Assembly (NCBI RefSeq): GCF_001548395.1
Contig: NZ_AP017367.1
Location: 4,563,001 to 4,627,000 of the forward strand
Length of the DNA: 64,000 nt
Source: Leptolyngbya sp. O-77
Lineage (GTDB): Bacteria > Cyanobacteriota > Cyanobacteriia > Elainellales > Elainellaceae
Direction of reading: 5' to 3'
Shown: positions 17,879 through 26,630 of the stretch, piece after piece
Layout: the number at the start of each line of letters is the position of its first letter
How positions within the stretch are numbered: position 1 is the stretch's first letter
Notes under the pieces: generated by a model
The model's input: the letters and a program-made list of their open reading frames with translations, nothing else
Database searches by the model: none
Told to the model about the DNA's origin: nothing
Program-made: the position numbers and the translations under genes

Positions 17879-19354
17879 ATGACACGATCCAAAAAGCGCA
17901 AGCGCTGGCTGCTGCTGCTTCCGGCGGGGCTGCTGCTGGTGGCGGGGCTGAGCCTGTGGCGGCGGGGCGCAGCGCAGCCCCCACTGCTGGAGCCATTGCC
18001 CCAAGATCCGTTGATTCAGGTCTATTTCAACCAGTCGCAGGCGGCGCGTTATCGAGAGCCGTATCGGGGCCTAGAGCGGCTAGGCGATGACCTGGAGCAG
18101 GTGATTGTGGACGGCATTCTCTCGGCGCGGCGATCGCTCGATGTGGCGGTGCAGGAACTGCGGCTGCCGCGCATTGCCGAAGCGCTAGTGCAGCAGCATC
18201 GGGCCGGCGTGCGGGTGCGGGTGATTGTGGAAAACAACTATCGGCGGCCGCTGAGCCAAGTGTCGGGCGCAGAAACGGGGCGGATGACGGAGCGCGATCG
18301 CACTCGCTACGAAGAGGCGCTGCGGTTGATGGATGAAAATGGGGACGGCCGCGTTTCGCCGCAGGAGGCGGCTCGGCGCGATGCCCTGGTGATGCTGGAA
18401 ACGGCCGGAGTGCCGCTGATCGACGACACGGCGGATGGCTCGAAGGGCAGTGGGCTAATGCATCACAAGTTTGTCGTGGTGGATGGTCAGGTGGTAATCG
18501 TCGGGTCGGCAAACTTCACGACTTCAGACATTCACGGCGACTTTGGCGCACCAGACAGCCGGGGCAACCCCAACCATCTGCTGCGGATTCAAAACATCGC
18601 GCTGGCACAGATTTTCACCGACGAATTTAACCTGATGTGGGGCGACGGGCCGGGCGGCCGACCCGATGGCCGCTTTGGGCTACAGAAACCCGCGCGATCG
18701 CCTCGTTCTGCCCTGCTTGCGCCCACCTCGCGGGTGACAGTACAGTTTTCGCCTACCTCGCCTACCCAGCCCTGGCAGATCAGCGTCAACGGGCTAATTG
18801 GGCGGGCGCTGTCGGCTTCGCAGCGACAGGTCGATCTGGCGCTGTTCGTCTTTTCCGACCAAAACCTGGGCAGTGCGCTGGAGACTCAACACCAAAAAGG
18901 CGTGCAGGTGCGGGCACTGATCGATCCCGGTTTTGCCTTTCGCTATTACAGTGAGGGGCTGGACATGATGGGCGTGGCGCTGCCCGATGCTCAATGCCGG
19001 ATCGAGAAGGGGAATAAAACTTGGGAGAGGGCGATCGCCACCGTGGGCATTCCCACCCTGCCAGAGGGCGACCTGCTGCACCACAAGTTTGCCGTCATCG
19101 ACCAGCAGCGGGTGATCACTGGCTCTCAAAACTGGAGCGCCGCCGCCAACCACAACAACGACGAAAACCTGCTGGTGATCGACAACGCCACCGTCGCAGC
19201 CCACTTTCAGCGCGAGTTTGAGCGGCTGTACGCTATGGCGGAACTCGGTATTCCTGGCTGGCTTCGGCAAAAAGCACAGCAGGAGCAGACCCGCTGTGGG
19301 CTTGCTCCTGCGAGTGCTAGACATCGCTCTGAAGAAGATTTAGATGCGGAATAG
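17879..19354 (+). CDS. phospholipase D-like protein with an EF-hand loop
   Basis: The 491-residue protein has one N-terminal membrane anchor (residues 11-26) after a basic start (TRSKKRKRW), then two PLD domains. The HKD motifs are complete: HHKFVVVD with GSANF (His195, Lys197, Asp202) and HHKFAVID with GSQNWS near residue 400. Between the first PLD strands and the first HKD, residues 152-163 (DENGDGRVSPQE) form a canonical EF-hand calcium loop with D, N, D, R, S and E at ligand positions 1, 3, 5, 7, 9 and 12. The enzyme probably cleaves or transfers phosphodiesters outside the cytoplasm. I use the ATG at 17879, since it begins a membrane-anchor sequence. Confidence 0.85.
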   Translation: MTRSKKRKRWLLLLPAGLLLVAGLSLWRRGAAQPPLLEPLPQDPLIQVYFNQSQAARYREPYRGLERLGDDLEQVIVDGILSARRSLDVAVQELRLPRIAEALVQQHRAGVRVRVIVENNYRRPLSQVSGAETGRMTERDRTRYEEALRLMDENGDGRVSPQEAARRDALVMLETAGVPLIDDTADGSKGSGLMHHKFVVVDGQVVIVGSANFTTSDIHGDFGAPDSRGNPNHLLRIQNIALAQIFTDEFNLMWGDGPGGRPDGRFGLQKPARSPRSALLAPTSRVTVQFSPTSPTQPWQISVNGLIGRALSASQRQVDLALFVFSDQNLGSALETQHQKGVQVRALIDPGFAFRYYSEGLDMMGVALPDAQCRIEKGNKTWERAIATVGIPTLPEGDLLHHKFAVIDQQRVITGSQNWSAAANHNNDENLLVIDNATVAAHFQREFERLYAMAELGIPGWLRQKAQQEQTRCGLAPASARHRSEEDLDAE

Positions 19355-19398
19355 AAGCGGAATCAAAGCAATCTCTCAGAGACAGGCGTTAGACCCGA

Positions 19399-20988
19399 TC
19401 AGGCTTTGTCGTCCTCTTCATCCAAGTCCTCTTCGTCCAAGTCCTCTTCGTCCAAGTCCTCTTCATCCAAGTCCTCTTCGTCCAAGTCCTCTTCATCCAA
19501 GTCCTCTTCATCCAAGTCGTCGTCTAAGTCTTCTTCGTCCAGTTCTGCTGCAAGGTCAGCTTCATCCTCTGCTACCGCATCGTCTTCTAGCTCATCTTCG
19601 GCCAGAGCAGTAGGTTTGTCGTCGGCTAGCTCGTCTACTGCGTCTTCATCTGCGGGGGCATCGGTTTCTGGGTCTGCTGTGGGGGCGATCGCCGCTTCCG
19701 TCTTCACGGCCTCTTCGACCTCTAGCGCTTCGTCATCGTCTTCTTCGTCATACTCTTCCTCTAGCGCTTCCTCTTCTGCCCGTTTGGCCGCGGCGGCTTC
19801 CTCTGCCAAACGGCGCTGTTCTGCCAGTTCAGCAATCTTCTGGTTTTCGGCCTCGTAGTCATACTTCGCCGTGTCCTTGATGTCGATCTTCCAGCCCGTC
19901 AGCCGCGCTGCCAGTCGCACGTTCTGCCCTTCCTTGCCAATCGCCAGACTCAGCTGATCTTCAGGAACCAGCACATGGGCTTGACGGCTTTCGGGATCAA
20001 CCAAGCGCACCTCATCCACCCGCGCCGGACTCAGCGCATTGGCAATGTACGTTGCAGGGTCAGGTGACCAGCGAATCACATCAATCTTTTCGCCGCGCAG
20101 CTCGTTCACCACCGCCTGAATTCGCGAGCCGCGTGCGCCGATGCAGGCTCCCACCGGGTCTACGTCGCGCTCCAGGGTATCCACAGCAATTTTGGTGCGC
20201 GGGCCGACGGAACGCGACGGCGGATTGGCTTCCCGCGCCACCGCCACAATCCGCACGATCTCGTCCTCGATTTCCGGCACTTCGTTGGCAAACAGGTCTA
20301 CCACCAGCCCTGCATCGGCTCGCGATACCAAAAGCTGTGGCCCGCGATGCGACCCTTCCGACACGCGCTTCAGCAGCACCTTAAATACAGCGCCGCTTTT
20401 ATAGTTATCGTTGGGCAGTTGGTCGCGCTTGAGCAACTCGGCTTCTACTTCGGGCTGCCCAAAGCCACTGCTTACCGTCATAATGACTGACTGCCGTTCA
20501 AAGCGCTGCACTCGCGCCTGCAAGACTTCTCCCTCAAGTTCTTGAAATTCTTCCTGAACCAGCTTGCGCTGCTGATCGCGCAGCTTTTGCGCCAAGACCT
20601 GTTTTGTCTGGATCGCCGCCATCCGCCCAAACTCGTTTTGGTCTGGTGTCACGTCCAGCACCACGGTATCGCCCAGTTGCGCTTCTGGAGCCACTTCCTG
20701 CACTTCCTCCAGGGCAATCTGGTGGTCGGGGTTGTCCACGGTTTCCACGATCGCCTTGGTAGCCAGTACTCGAAACCCTTCGTCTTCGATGTCTAGCTCC
20801 ACCTCAAAGTTGTTGAAATATTCTTCATCGAAAATCGAGGTATCGGGTCGGTGCGTCCGGCGATAGCGCTCGTAGCCCTTTAACAGCGCTTCCCGCAGCG
20901 CCGCCTGCACTGCGTGTTTCGGCAGGTTGCGCTCGCGGCTGATGCCGTCAATCATTTCTTGTAAACCGGGCAGGGTAACCATGGACAT
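19399..20988 (-). CDS. nusA: transcription termination/antitermination protein NusA
   Basis: NusA binds RNA polymerase and nascent RNA and modulates pausing, termination and antitermination. The 529-residue protein has the N-terminal polymerase-binding domain (from MVTLPGLQEMIDG), the S1 domain, and KH domains containing GACIGARGSRIQ and AIGKEGQNVRLAARLTGWKIDI. After about residue 405 it changes to a highly acidic tail of Glu, Asp and Ala ending in repeated DEEDL units. It convergently faces the PLD-like gene, and the usual downstream partners ylxR and infB are absent. RimP lies 144 bases upstream on the same strand, so the rimP-nusA pair is kept. Confidence 0.96.
   Translation of the reverse strand: MSMVTLPGLQEMIDGISRERNLPKHAVQAALREALLKGYERYRRTHRPDTSIFDEEYFNNFEVELDIEDEGFRVLATKAIVETVDNPDHQIALEEVQEVAPEAQLGDTVVLDVTPDQNEFGRMAAIQTKQVLAQKLRDQQRKLVQEEFQELEGEVLQARVQRFERQSVIMTVSSGFGQPEVEAELLKRDQLPNDNYKSGAVFKVLLKRVSEGSHRGPQLLVSRADAGLVVDLFANEVPEIEDEIVRIVAVAREANPPSRSVGPRTKIAVDTLERDVDPVGACIGARGSRIQAVVNELRGEKIDVIRWSPDPATYIANALSPARVDEVRLVDPESRQAHVLVPEDQLSLAIGKEGQNVRLAARLTGWKIDIKDTAKYDYEAENQKIAELAEQRRLAEEAAAAKRAEEEALEEEYDEEDDDEALEVEEAVKTEAAIAPTADPETDAPADEDAVDELADDKPTALAEDELEDDAVAEDEADLAAELDEEDLDDDLDEEDLDEEDLDEEDLDEEDLDEEDLDEEDLDEEDDKA
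19423..19512 (-). repeat. 15-bp coding tandem repeat in the nusA 3' end
   Basis: Six consecutive 15-bp units encode DEEDL pentapeptides at the NusA C-terminus, with a similar unit and a shortened one just upstream. The units differ only at synonymous positions, pointing to recent slippage-driven expansion that kept the frame. Confidence 0.85.
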
Positions 20989-21132
20989 GATTCAGTTCTC
21001 CGTAGGTATTAAGTTTTGGAAGTTTGGGTATTGGAGGGTTATTGGGGGTGTTGGCGTAACCAGCGGTTCGAGTTTTCGTATGCGTTACGTACAAAAAATC
21101 GACCTTACAAAATCGACCTTACAGAACAGCCG

Positions 21133-21597
21133 TTATCCCCGCTTCTCATCTAGCTGCACCTTGCTGACCAGATCGCGGGGAATGGCGATCGCCCGTCCCT
21201 TTTGGCTCAGGTGAATTGCGTCGTCGTCTCGCTTGATGAGTTGACCGTTCCAGGTAGTACGTCCCTCGTAGGGGGCACTGGTAGACACGATCACCGCAAA
21301 GCCTTTGAAGGAGATAAACTCCCGGTCGGTAGTGAGCGATCGCGAGATACCCGGACTCGACACCTCCAGCACATAGGCATCGGGAATCAGGTTTGCCTCA
21401 TCTAGCACTGCCTCCAGCGCATGGCTCATGCGTTCGCAGTCCTCCAGCCCTGTGTCTTGCTCCAGGTTGCGGATATCGATCCGCAGCACGGGCGGGTTTT
21501 GGTTGGTGTGAAACACGGCTCCGACCACTTCTAGCCCTAGCGGTTCTGCGACTGGCGAGGCCAGGGCGAGAATGTCGGGGATGAGTGGGTGTGCCAT
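21133..21597 (-). CDS. rimP: ribosome maturation factor RimP
   Basis: RimP helps mature the 30S subunit. The 154-residue protein has the two-domain layout, including LGLEVVGAVF near the start, the ALEAVLDEANLIPDAYVLEVSSPGISR signature (split across its middle) and the Sm-like C-terminal domain with IVSTSAPYEGR. It precedes nusA on the same strand, the conserved order in bacteria. A purine-rich leader of about 170 bases and a terminator-like hairpin lie upstream. Confidence 0.94.
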   Translation of the reverse strand: MAHPLIPDILALASPVAEPLGLEVVGAVFHTNQNPPVLRIDIRNLEQDTGLEDCERMSHALEAVLDEANLIPDAYVLEVSSPGISRSLTTDREFISFKGFAVIVSTSAPYEGRTTWNGQLIKRDDDAIHLSQKGRAIAIPRDLVSKVQLDEKRG

Positions 21598-21766
21598 AGG
21601 AAAGAGCAGAGGAAGAGGGAAAAGGGAAGATGGAAAAGGGAAGGGGAAGAGAAAGGGAGATTTTCGTTCTTCGTTCTTGTTTCTTCGTTCTTTATGGGGA
21701 ACTGGGGTTTTGGAGTTTGGCCTTGTCCCCTGACTTTTGAATTCCTAAGGAACTCAAAACGAACAT

Positions 21767-21790
21767 AAAAAAAGCGGGTGCGGAACCCAC
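21767..21790 (-). terminator. terminator-like hairpin upstream of rimP
   Basis: Read on the minus strand, GTGGGT and ACCCGC form a 6-bp stem (one G-T pair) followed by seven T residues. A second stem (CGTCCTG with CAGGACG) lies just before it. It is 130 bases after the metallophosphoesterase stop and 170 before rimP, so it could end that gene or act as an attenuator for rimP-nusA. Confidence 0.6.
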
Positions 21791-21920
21791 TTCTGACAAC
21801 GTTGCGTCCTGAAGCCGATGCAGGACGTAACGCCTTCATCATGCTGCTAGTGTAGCGCAATTCAGAAATTAGCAGCAGACTTCGTTACCTAGCGCAAAGT
21901 CCTTGCCCCACGCGGCATTG

Positions 21921-23186
21921 CTACGCTGCACAGGCTTGCTCACCGAGTCGAGTGATGCAAAGTGATTTTTCGGCAGCCGTTAGCTCCTGCAATTTCACGT
22001 CGCGTCGCAGCAGCAGACCATTGTGGCCGACCAAGAAGCGGGGCAGGCTCTCCGGTTTCAAGACTTGAAATGTTTCCATGTCGTAGGTGGTGTAGGTCGT
22101 CTTTTCGGCGTTGTTAAAGTTGATGTCCACAACCGTCAGGGTTTTGCGGGGCGGCAGGTTGTGGTCAATGTACACGCGACCACCTGACCCCAACAAGCCG
22201 GAGTAGAGCAGTTGCAACTTGCCCCGGTGGGCGGGGTAGTAGGCGTGGTGGTGGCCGCTGATGTAGGTGTGGACGTTGTATTTTTCCAGGAGCGATCGCA
22301 GTAGGTCGGCATTATCCAGCACTTCGCCCGGTTTGTCGCGGCCCTGGGCGATGCCATACAGCGGCAGATGCCCCAATACGATTCTTAACTGGGCAGACTG
22401 AGCCGCTTCGCTAGAAAGCGCCTGCTCGGCCCATTGCAGGGTTTCAGGCAGAATCTTGCTGCCAGAGCCGTCCCACACCAGGAAAAACACGTCGCCCTTC
22501 TCGCTGTGGGTGGTAAAGCTGTAGGAGAAGGGATAGTCAGCGCGATCGCCAAATTTCAAGCCCGGATTGTGGGCCGGGTTTTGCCAATATTTCGCCGCCG
22601 CGTCGCGCTCTCGCTGAAACCGGAAGCCGCCTGCGCCCTGCGCGTTGGACGCATCGTGGTTGCCCAGCGTAAAGCCGAAGGGCACGCCAAAGCGCCGCAG
22701 CGGAGCCGCTACGTGCTGATCAAACGCTTGCCACATGGCGGGAAACGCCTCGTCGGGCAGCGTCGCCTTTTGCCCGGCGATCATGTCGCCGCCGCACAGC
22801 ACCAGATCCGGCCGCCAGAAAGGAACGAGGGCGATCGCCCGATCCACCTCCTTGGAATAACTGGTTGAGCCGTAGGACTCATTCAGATCGCTGATCACCA
22901 CCAGCCGCACATCGCCACGGGGCGGATTGGGAAAATTGGGCAGCCCGTCCAGTACGGCCTGGGTTTCCACCGGCAGTTCCGGCGTGTCGGCTGGCGCGGT
23001 CGAGGTCGCAGGCGGCGACACCCGCAGCGCACTGGGGACTTGCGTCGCAGGGGATTGCCTGGCCTGGGGCACCCTGGGCTGACAGGCAGACAGCCCCAGC
23101 GCCAACCCCAACCCCAACAGAGCCAGTAGCCCCCAGCGGATGGATAAGGTTCTCCAGCTTACGCCGCGCCAAAATCTCAGGTTCAT
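21921..23186 (-). CDS. metallophosphoesterase, predicted lipoprotein
   Basis: The 421-residue protein has a signal peptide with lipobox LSAC, so it should be anchored outside the membrane. The calcineurin-like metal-binding motifs appear in order: VISDLN, CGGDM, LGNHDAS, GHLPLY and SGHHHAYYP. Such enzymes use two metal ions to cleave phosphomono- or diesters; the substrate is unknown. A Pro/Ala/Thr-rich linker joins the lipidation site to the catalytic domain. The PstS-like gene ends 14 nt upstream on the same strand, so the two probably share a transcript, which suggests a role in phosphorus scavenging. Confidence 0.88.
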   Translation of the reverse strand: MNLRFWRGVSWRTLSIRWGLLALLGLGLALGLSACQPRVPQARQSPATQVPSALRVSPPATSTAPADTPELPVETQAVLDGLPNFPNPPRGDVRLVVISDLNESYGSTSYSKEVDRAIALVPFWRPDLVLCGGDMIAGQKATLPDEAFPAMWQAFDQHVAAPLRRFGVPFGFTLGNHDASNAQGAGGFRFQRERDAAAKYWQNPAHNPGLKFGDRADYPFSYSFTTHSEKGDVFFLVWDGSGSKILPETLQWAEQALSSEAAQSAQLRIVLGHLPLYGIAQGRDKPGEVLDNADLLRSLLEKYNVHTYISGHHHAYYPAHRGKLQLLYSGLLGSGGRVYIDHNLPPRKTLTVVDINFNNAEKTTYTTYDMETFQVLKPESLPRFLVGHNGLLLRRDVKLQELTAAEKSLCITRLGEQACAA

Positions 23187-23200
23187 CGCTTAGTTGGAGA

Positions 23201-24193
23201 TTATTGCAATGGAATAAAGCCAGTCTGCTGCACGATTTGCTGCCCTGAAGACGATAGCGCCATGTCTATAAATTGCTTCACTGCTGGGCTGGTCTGCCGC
23301 CTGGTCGCTAGAAAAATAATCCGGCTAATTGGATAGGTGCCGCTCCGCACTGCTGCTGCATCCGTCGGCTGCACCCCGTCAATCGGCACAATCCGCACCG
23401 TCTGCTGATTCACCACCTGCTGCACGGTGCTGTAGCCGATGCCATTGTTGCCCAGCGCCCGCAGCATTGGCGTGGTTTCGTCGCGGGGCAGCGTGGTGAA
23501 ATTGGGCCCATCCGGCGCAAAGCTACCGCCCAGCAGCACTACGTCTTTGAAAAAGCTCTGAGTCCCGCTATCGCTAGCGCGGTTGATCACCTTAATTGGC
23601 GCATTGGGGCCACCCACCTCCGACCAATTGGTGATTTGCCCCTGATAAATCCGCTTGAGCTGATCCAGCGTTAGCCCGCCCGTGTAGGGATTATCTCTGC
23701 CCACCACAATTGCCAGCGCATCGCGGGCGATCGGCACGCCGACCATGCCTGCTTGCACTTCTGTTGCCGTCAGGGGGCGAGAACTCGCCGCCATTGCCAC
23801 TGTGCCATTAGCAAGATTTTGGAGGCCTGCATTGGTGCCGTTGGGTCGCCCGTCGGGCACGCCATAGGTCGTGGGCAAGCCCGGATTGACCTGGGCATAG
23901 GCAAGCTGGAGACGCTTCATCAGCGATACCATCGTCACGCTGCCGTCGATCGCCAGCACTGAGGGGTCGGGCAAGGATGTATCCAGGCTAACCGAATTGC
24001 CCGCAGCAGGCGGCGCAACAGAGGGAGTGGGGGCAGATGGATCGGGAGCGTCGGGACTGGCGGCAATGGGTGCATCATTGCTGCCGCTGTTCACAAACTG
24101 CTTTCCAAAAAACCAAAGCCCGCCGCCGATCAGCCCGACTGTAACCAATAGGGCGACCAAGAGTGCCGCAGTGTCATTTTTCCCTTGAGACAT
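23201..24193 (-). CDS. PstS-like phosphate substrate-binding protein
   Basis: The 330-residue protein has an N-terminal membrane helix (about residues 9-29) rather than a clear lipobox, then a periplasmic binding protein fold. Phosphate-type motifs are visible: GSVTM near the start, AMAASSRPLT, IYQGQITNWSEVGG and SDSGTQSFF. It is expected to capture phosphate or a similar anion. No Pst permease or ATPase genes are adjacent. The start is placed at 24193, since upstream codons look non-coding. The metallophosphoesterase gene follows by 14 nt. Confidence 0.85.
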   Translation of the reverse strand: MSQGKNDTAALLVALLVTVGLIGGGLWFFGKQFVNSGSNDAPIAASPDAPDPSAPTPSVAPPAAGNSVSLDTSLPDPSVLAIDGSVTMVSLMKRLQLAYAQVNPGLPTTYGVPDGRPNGTNAGLQNLANGTVAMAASSRPLTATEVQAGMVGVPIARDALAIVVGRDNPYTGGLTLDQLKRIYQGQITNWSEVGGPNAPIKVINRASDSGTQSFFKDVVLLGGSFAPDGPNFTTLPRDETTPMLRALGNNGIGYSTVQQVVNQQTVRIVPIDGVQPTDAAAVRSGTYPISRIIFLATRRQTSPAVKQFIDMALSSSGQQIVQQTGFIPLQ

Positions 24194-24416
24194 AGATTGA
24201 AGGGATGAAGGATGAGGGATGAATTCAGAGTGTGGCTGATGCAGGGTTTTGAGCTGATTTTGAGCTGCGACCGAGACTATTGAATTCTTAACGTGAATTC
24301 TCAAAACGGGCGATCGCCTCCAGTTTACTCAACGAACTCCCCAACTGAACACGTCAATGCATCACAGCGACACCCATCAAAATTCTGAATCTCTTCTCTT
24401 CGTCTCCTCATTTCCC

Positions 24417-24764
24417 TTAGCGTCCATGCGTTGGGCAGGGCGGCGCAGAAATCGACCGATCCAACCAGCCCGAAGCCTGCTGCAAGCGGGACAGCGCTTC
24501 TTCTGGCTGATCTTTTAGCAAATAAACCAGGGCGATCGCCGCCTGTTCCAGTGCCCTGGCTTTGCGGTTTGCCTTGAGGCGATGCCAGTCATTGGGGGCG
24601 ATCGCCAGCCGTTGCAAAAGCGCCTGCGCTAGTTCCAGATCGCTGAACTGAGCCAAGTCGCGGGTTGCAGGAGAGCGCATCGGCTCATTGATTAGCGGCT
24701 CGCCTGGATGCGGCGGCTCTAGAGTTTTTTTTGTAGCGGTCTCAGTCTTCCCAGAATCAGACAT
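24417..24764 (-). CDS. conserved cyanobacterial protein of unknown function
   Basis: This 115-residue soluble protein has a Pro-rich N-terminus and a predicted all-helical C-terminal half (from DLELAQALLQRLAIAP to EEALSRLQQASGWLDR) with many Ala, Leu and Gln residues, similar to short helical-repeat proteins. I recognise the general pattern from cyanobacteria but cannot assign a function. It lies between the PstS-like gene and uraD on the same strand, separated by about 220 and 90 bases. Confidence 0.7.
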   Translation of the reverse strand: MSDSGKTETATKKTLEPPHPGEPLINEPMRSPATRDLAQFSDLELAQALLQRLAIAPNDWHRLKANRKARALEQAAIALVYLLKDQPEEALSRLQQASGWLDRSISAPPCPTHGR

Positions 24765-24856
24765 CGCAAGTTTCCTAAACGCTCTATCTTCAGCCTAACT
24801 GCTTTGCGGCCGCAAGACAGCGCAACTGGAACTGGCCGGCTTTGCCAAAACTCAGT

Positions 24857-25360
24857 TCACGCTTCTGCACTAAGCGTCGCATCCAGGCGAAAGCGGGCGA
24901 TTTTGAACACTTCCTGGAGGGCAGTTTGCCGTTCGGATTCGCGGGAGTTTTGCAGCCGTTCCTCAAACGCGGCGAGAATGCTGGCTTTGGTGTGCGATCG
25001 CACGGCAATGATAAACGGAAAGCCAAACCGCTCAGTATAGGCCTGATTAAGCTGGTGAAAGCGGCTATATTCCTCCGGCAAGAGGCGATCTAGCCCCGCG
25101 CTTGCCTGCTCTTGCACCGAGGCATCCGCCATCGCCGCACGACTGCCCAAATCGGGGTGCGCCCGCAGCAGCGCCAGTTGCGCGTCGTCGCTGTCTGCCT
25201 GCACCACTGCCACCATCGCCCGATGCAATGCCTCTACAGAGTCAAACGGGCGCTGATGCCACACCGCAGCGGCGATCGCCGGAGTGTTTTCAAAAATTTC
25301 GCCCAGCGCTACCACAAAAGCATCCTGGGACATAGCGTTGAGGTCAGACAAAGACGGCAT
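24857..25360 (-). CDS. uraD: OHCU decarboxylase
   Basis: UraD converts 2-oxo-4-hydroxy-4-carboxy-5-ureidoimidazoline to S-allantoin, the last step of uric acid breakdown. The 167-residue protein has the family motifs HPDLGSRA, a glutamine- and serine-containing helix (VQEQASAGL) and the signature YTERFGFPFIIAVRS. Uricase and HIU hydrolase genes are not in the window, so the pathway is either dispersed or incomplete. The start at 25360 yields the usual length. Confidence 0.9.
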   Translation of the reverse strand: MPSLSDLNAMSQDAFVVALGEIFENTPAIAAAVWHQRPFDSVEALHRAMVAVVQADSDDAQLALLRAHPDLGSRAAMADASVQEQASAGLDRLLPEEYSRFHQLNQAYTERFGFPFIIAVRSHTKASILAAFEERLQNSRESERQTALQEVFKIARFRLDATLSAEA

Positions 25361-25404
25361 CGGGAAATGTAGAGTCAGGGCAGTGCGATGGTAGCACTGT
25401 TTGG

Positions 25405-25535
25405 GAGTGTTGGAGTGTTGGAGTGTTGGAGTGTTGGAGTGTTGGAGTGTTGGAGAAAGCTACCCATTACCCCGTCACCCCGTCACCCCGTCACCCCGTC
25501 ACCCCGTCACCCCGTCACCCCGTCACCCCATCCCC
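25405..25535. repeat. two adjoining 8-bp tandem repeats
   Basis: First about six units of GTGTTGGA (25405-25455), then, after a 13-base gap, about eight units of CCCCGTCA (25468-25535). The second array runs into the 3' end of the GNAT gene and supplies its stop codon and last codons on the minus strand. Confidence 0.9.
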
Positions 25536-26488
25536 TTCACATAACTCACTCTTGCAAACTGGGGTGCAAACCCAACCGAGTGATAGAGATCGTAAGCGGC
25601 GTTGGGGTTTTGGGTGTCTACGCCCAGCAGCGCCGTGTCCATGCCTTCAGCCTTTAGCTGGTGCAGACCGGAAAGCAAGAGCGATCGCCCCAGCCCCATC
25701 CGCCGAAAGCCCCGACGAGTACCCAGCGAGCCGATCCAGCCTTCGCGGCGGTCAAAGTGGGCGTTGGTATGGGTGCTGATGTAGCAACTGCAAAATCCTG
25801 CCAGTGTGCCGTCAGGCGCGACGGCCATCAGGTCTAGGTCGGGTCGATAGTCGGCTTCGGCAAGCCAGTGTTCATACACCTCCACCGTCAGCGGGTGAAA
25901 GCCCCAGTGATCGATAAAGGTCTGGTTGTACAGAGCCACCCAGTCTTGGGCAGGCACGCGGCGGATGTTGTCGATGATTTGAAACCCGTCGGGCAGTTGC
26001 ACGGAGGAAATCGGGTCGAGGAGCGATCGCGCTTCGGTGAGAAAGCGGCGCTCGTACCTGAACCCGTTGCGTTCAAACAAGGCGAGGCGATCGCTCTCTG
26101 TGTCACGGCAGTGGACATAGAGCCTGGTGGGCAGGCTGCGGGCGCTGCCGATCTGGAGCAGGCGGCTTTCGCCCCAGCGCAACATATCGGGTTCCAATTG
26201 GCCGCGCCAGTCGGGATGCACCCGCAGCGACAAATGCCCGTCGAGGATGCCGTCGATTGGCTCTTTTGAACCCCAAAGGGACGCAATGCCCACGAGTTGT
26301 CCTGTTGGGTCTTCCCACAGGCGGCGATCGCGCTCTGGGTCAAAGTCGGGGCTGGTGGCATCATGGGCCAGTTCTTCGGCAGTAAAGAAATACTCGCGGT
26401 AGGTCGCGGCTTCGCAAAGGTTGAGAAAATCTGCAATGCGCTGATAGTCAGCGGCGGTGCTGACTGAGCGCTCGACTAAAGTCATCAT
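25523..26488 (-). CDS. GNAT-family N-acetyltransferase
   Basis: The 321-residue protein is longer than a single GNAT domain and appears to hold two; the C-terminal one has the acetyl-CoA loop RRMGLGRSLL and the end strand NPNAAYDLYHSVGFAP. The N-terminal half is more divergent. Tandem GNAT proteins of this size resemble MshD-type enzymes, but the substrate is unknown. I start at 26488, with GGAG 8 nt upstream. The final residues (KGMG) and the stop are encoded inside the CCCCGTCA tandem repeat, so its C-terminus may vary between strains. Confidence 0.82.
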   Translation of the reverse strand: MMTLVERSVSTAADYQRIADFLNLCEAATYREYFFTAEELAHDATSPDFDPERDRRLWEDPTGQLVGIASLWGSKEPIDGILDGHLSLRVHPDWRGQLEPDMLRWGESRLLQIGSARSLPTRLYVHCRDTESDRLALFERNGFRYERRFLTEARSLLDPISSVQLPDGFQIIDNIRRVPAQDWVALYNQTFIDHWGFHPLTVEVYEHWLAEADYRPDLDLMAVAPDGTLAGFCSCYISTHTNAHFDRREGWIGSLGTRRGFRRMGLGRSLLLSGLHQLKAEGMDTALLGVDTQNPNAAYDLYHSVGFAPQFARVSYVKGMG

Positions 26489-26630
26489 GTCAAAAACTCC
26501 GGGCGAGGATGGATAAAACGCCATCTATCCAGCAGCTTTGTTTTGGGCAAAAAACAGTCAGAAATGATGCTTTTGAGCTTGTTTAAATGCACGCATATGG
26601 CACATAAAAGATCACGCTAAAAAGCAAGCC

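Noticed and set aside
21767..21860. tRNA upstream of rimP, as in some bacteria
   Set aside because: No T-arm TTCRANY, anticodon arm or acceptor stem could be built; the stems fit a terminator-like leader.
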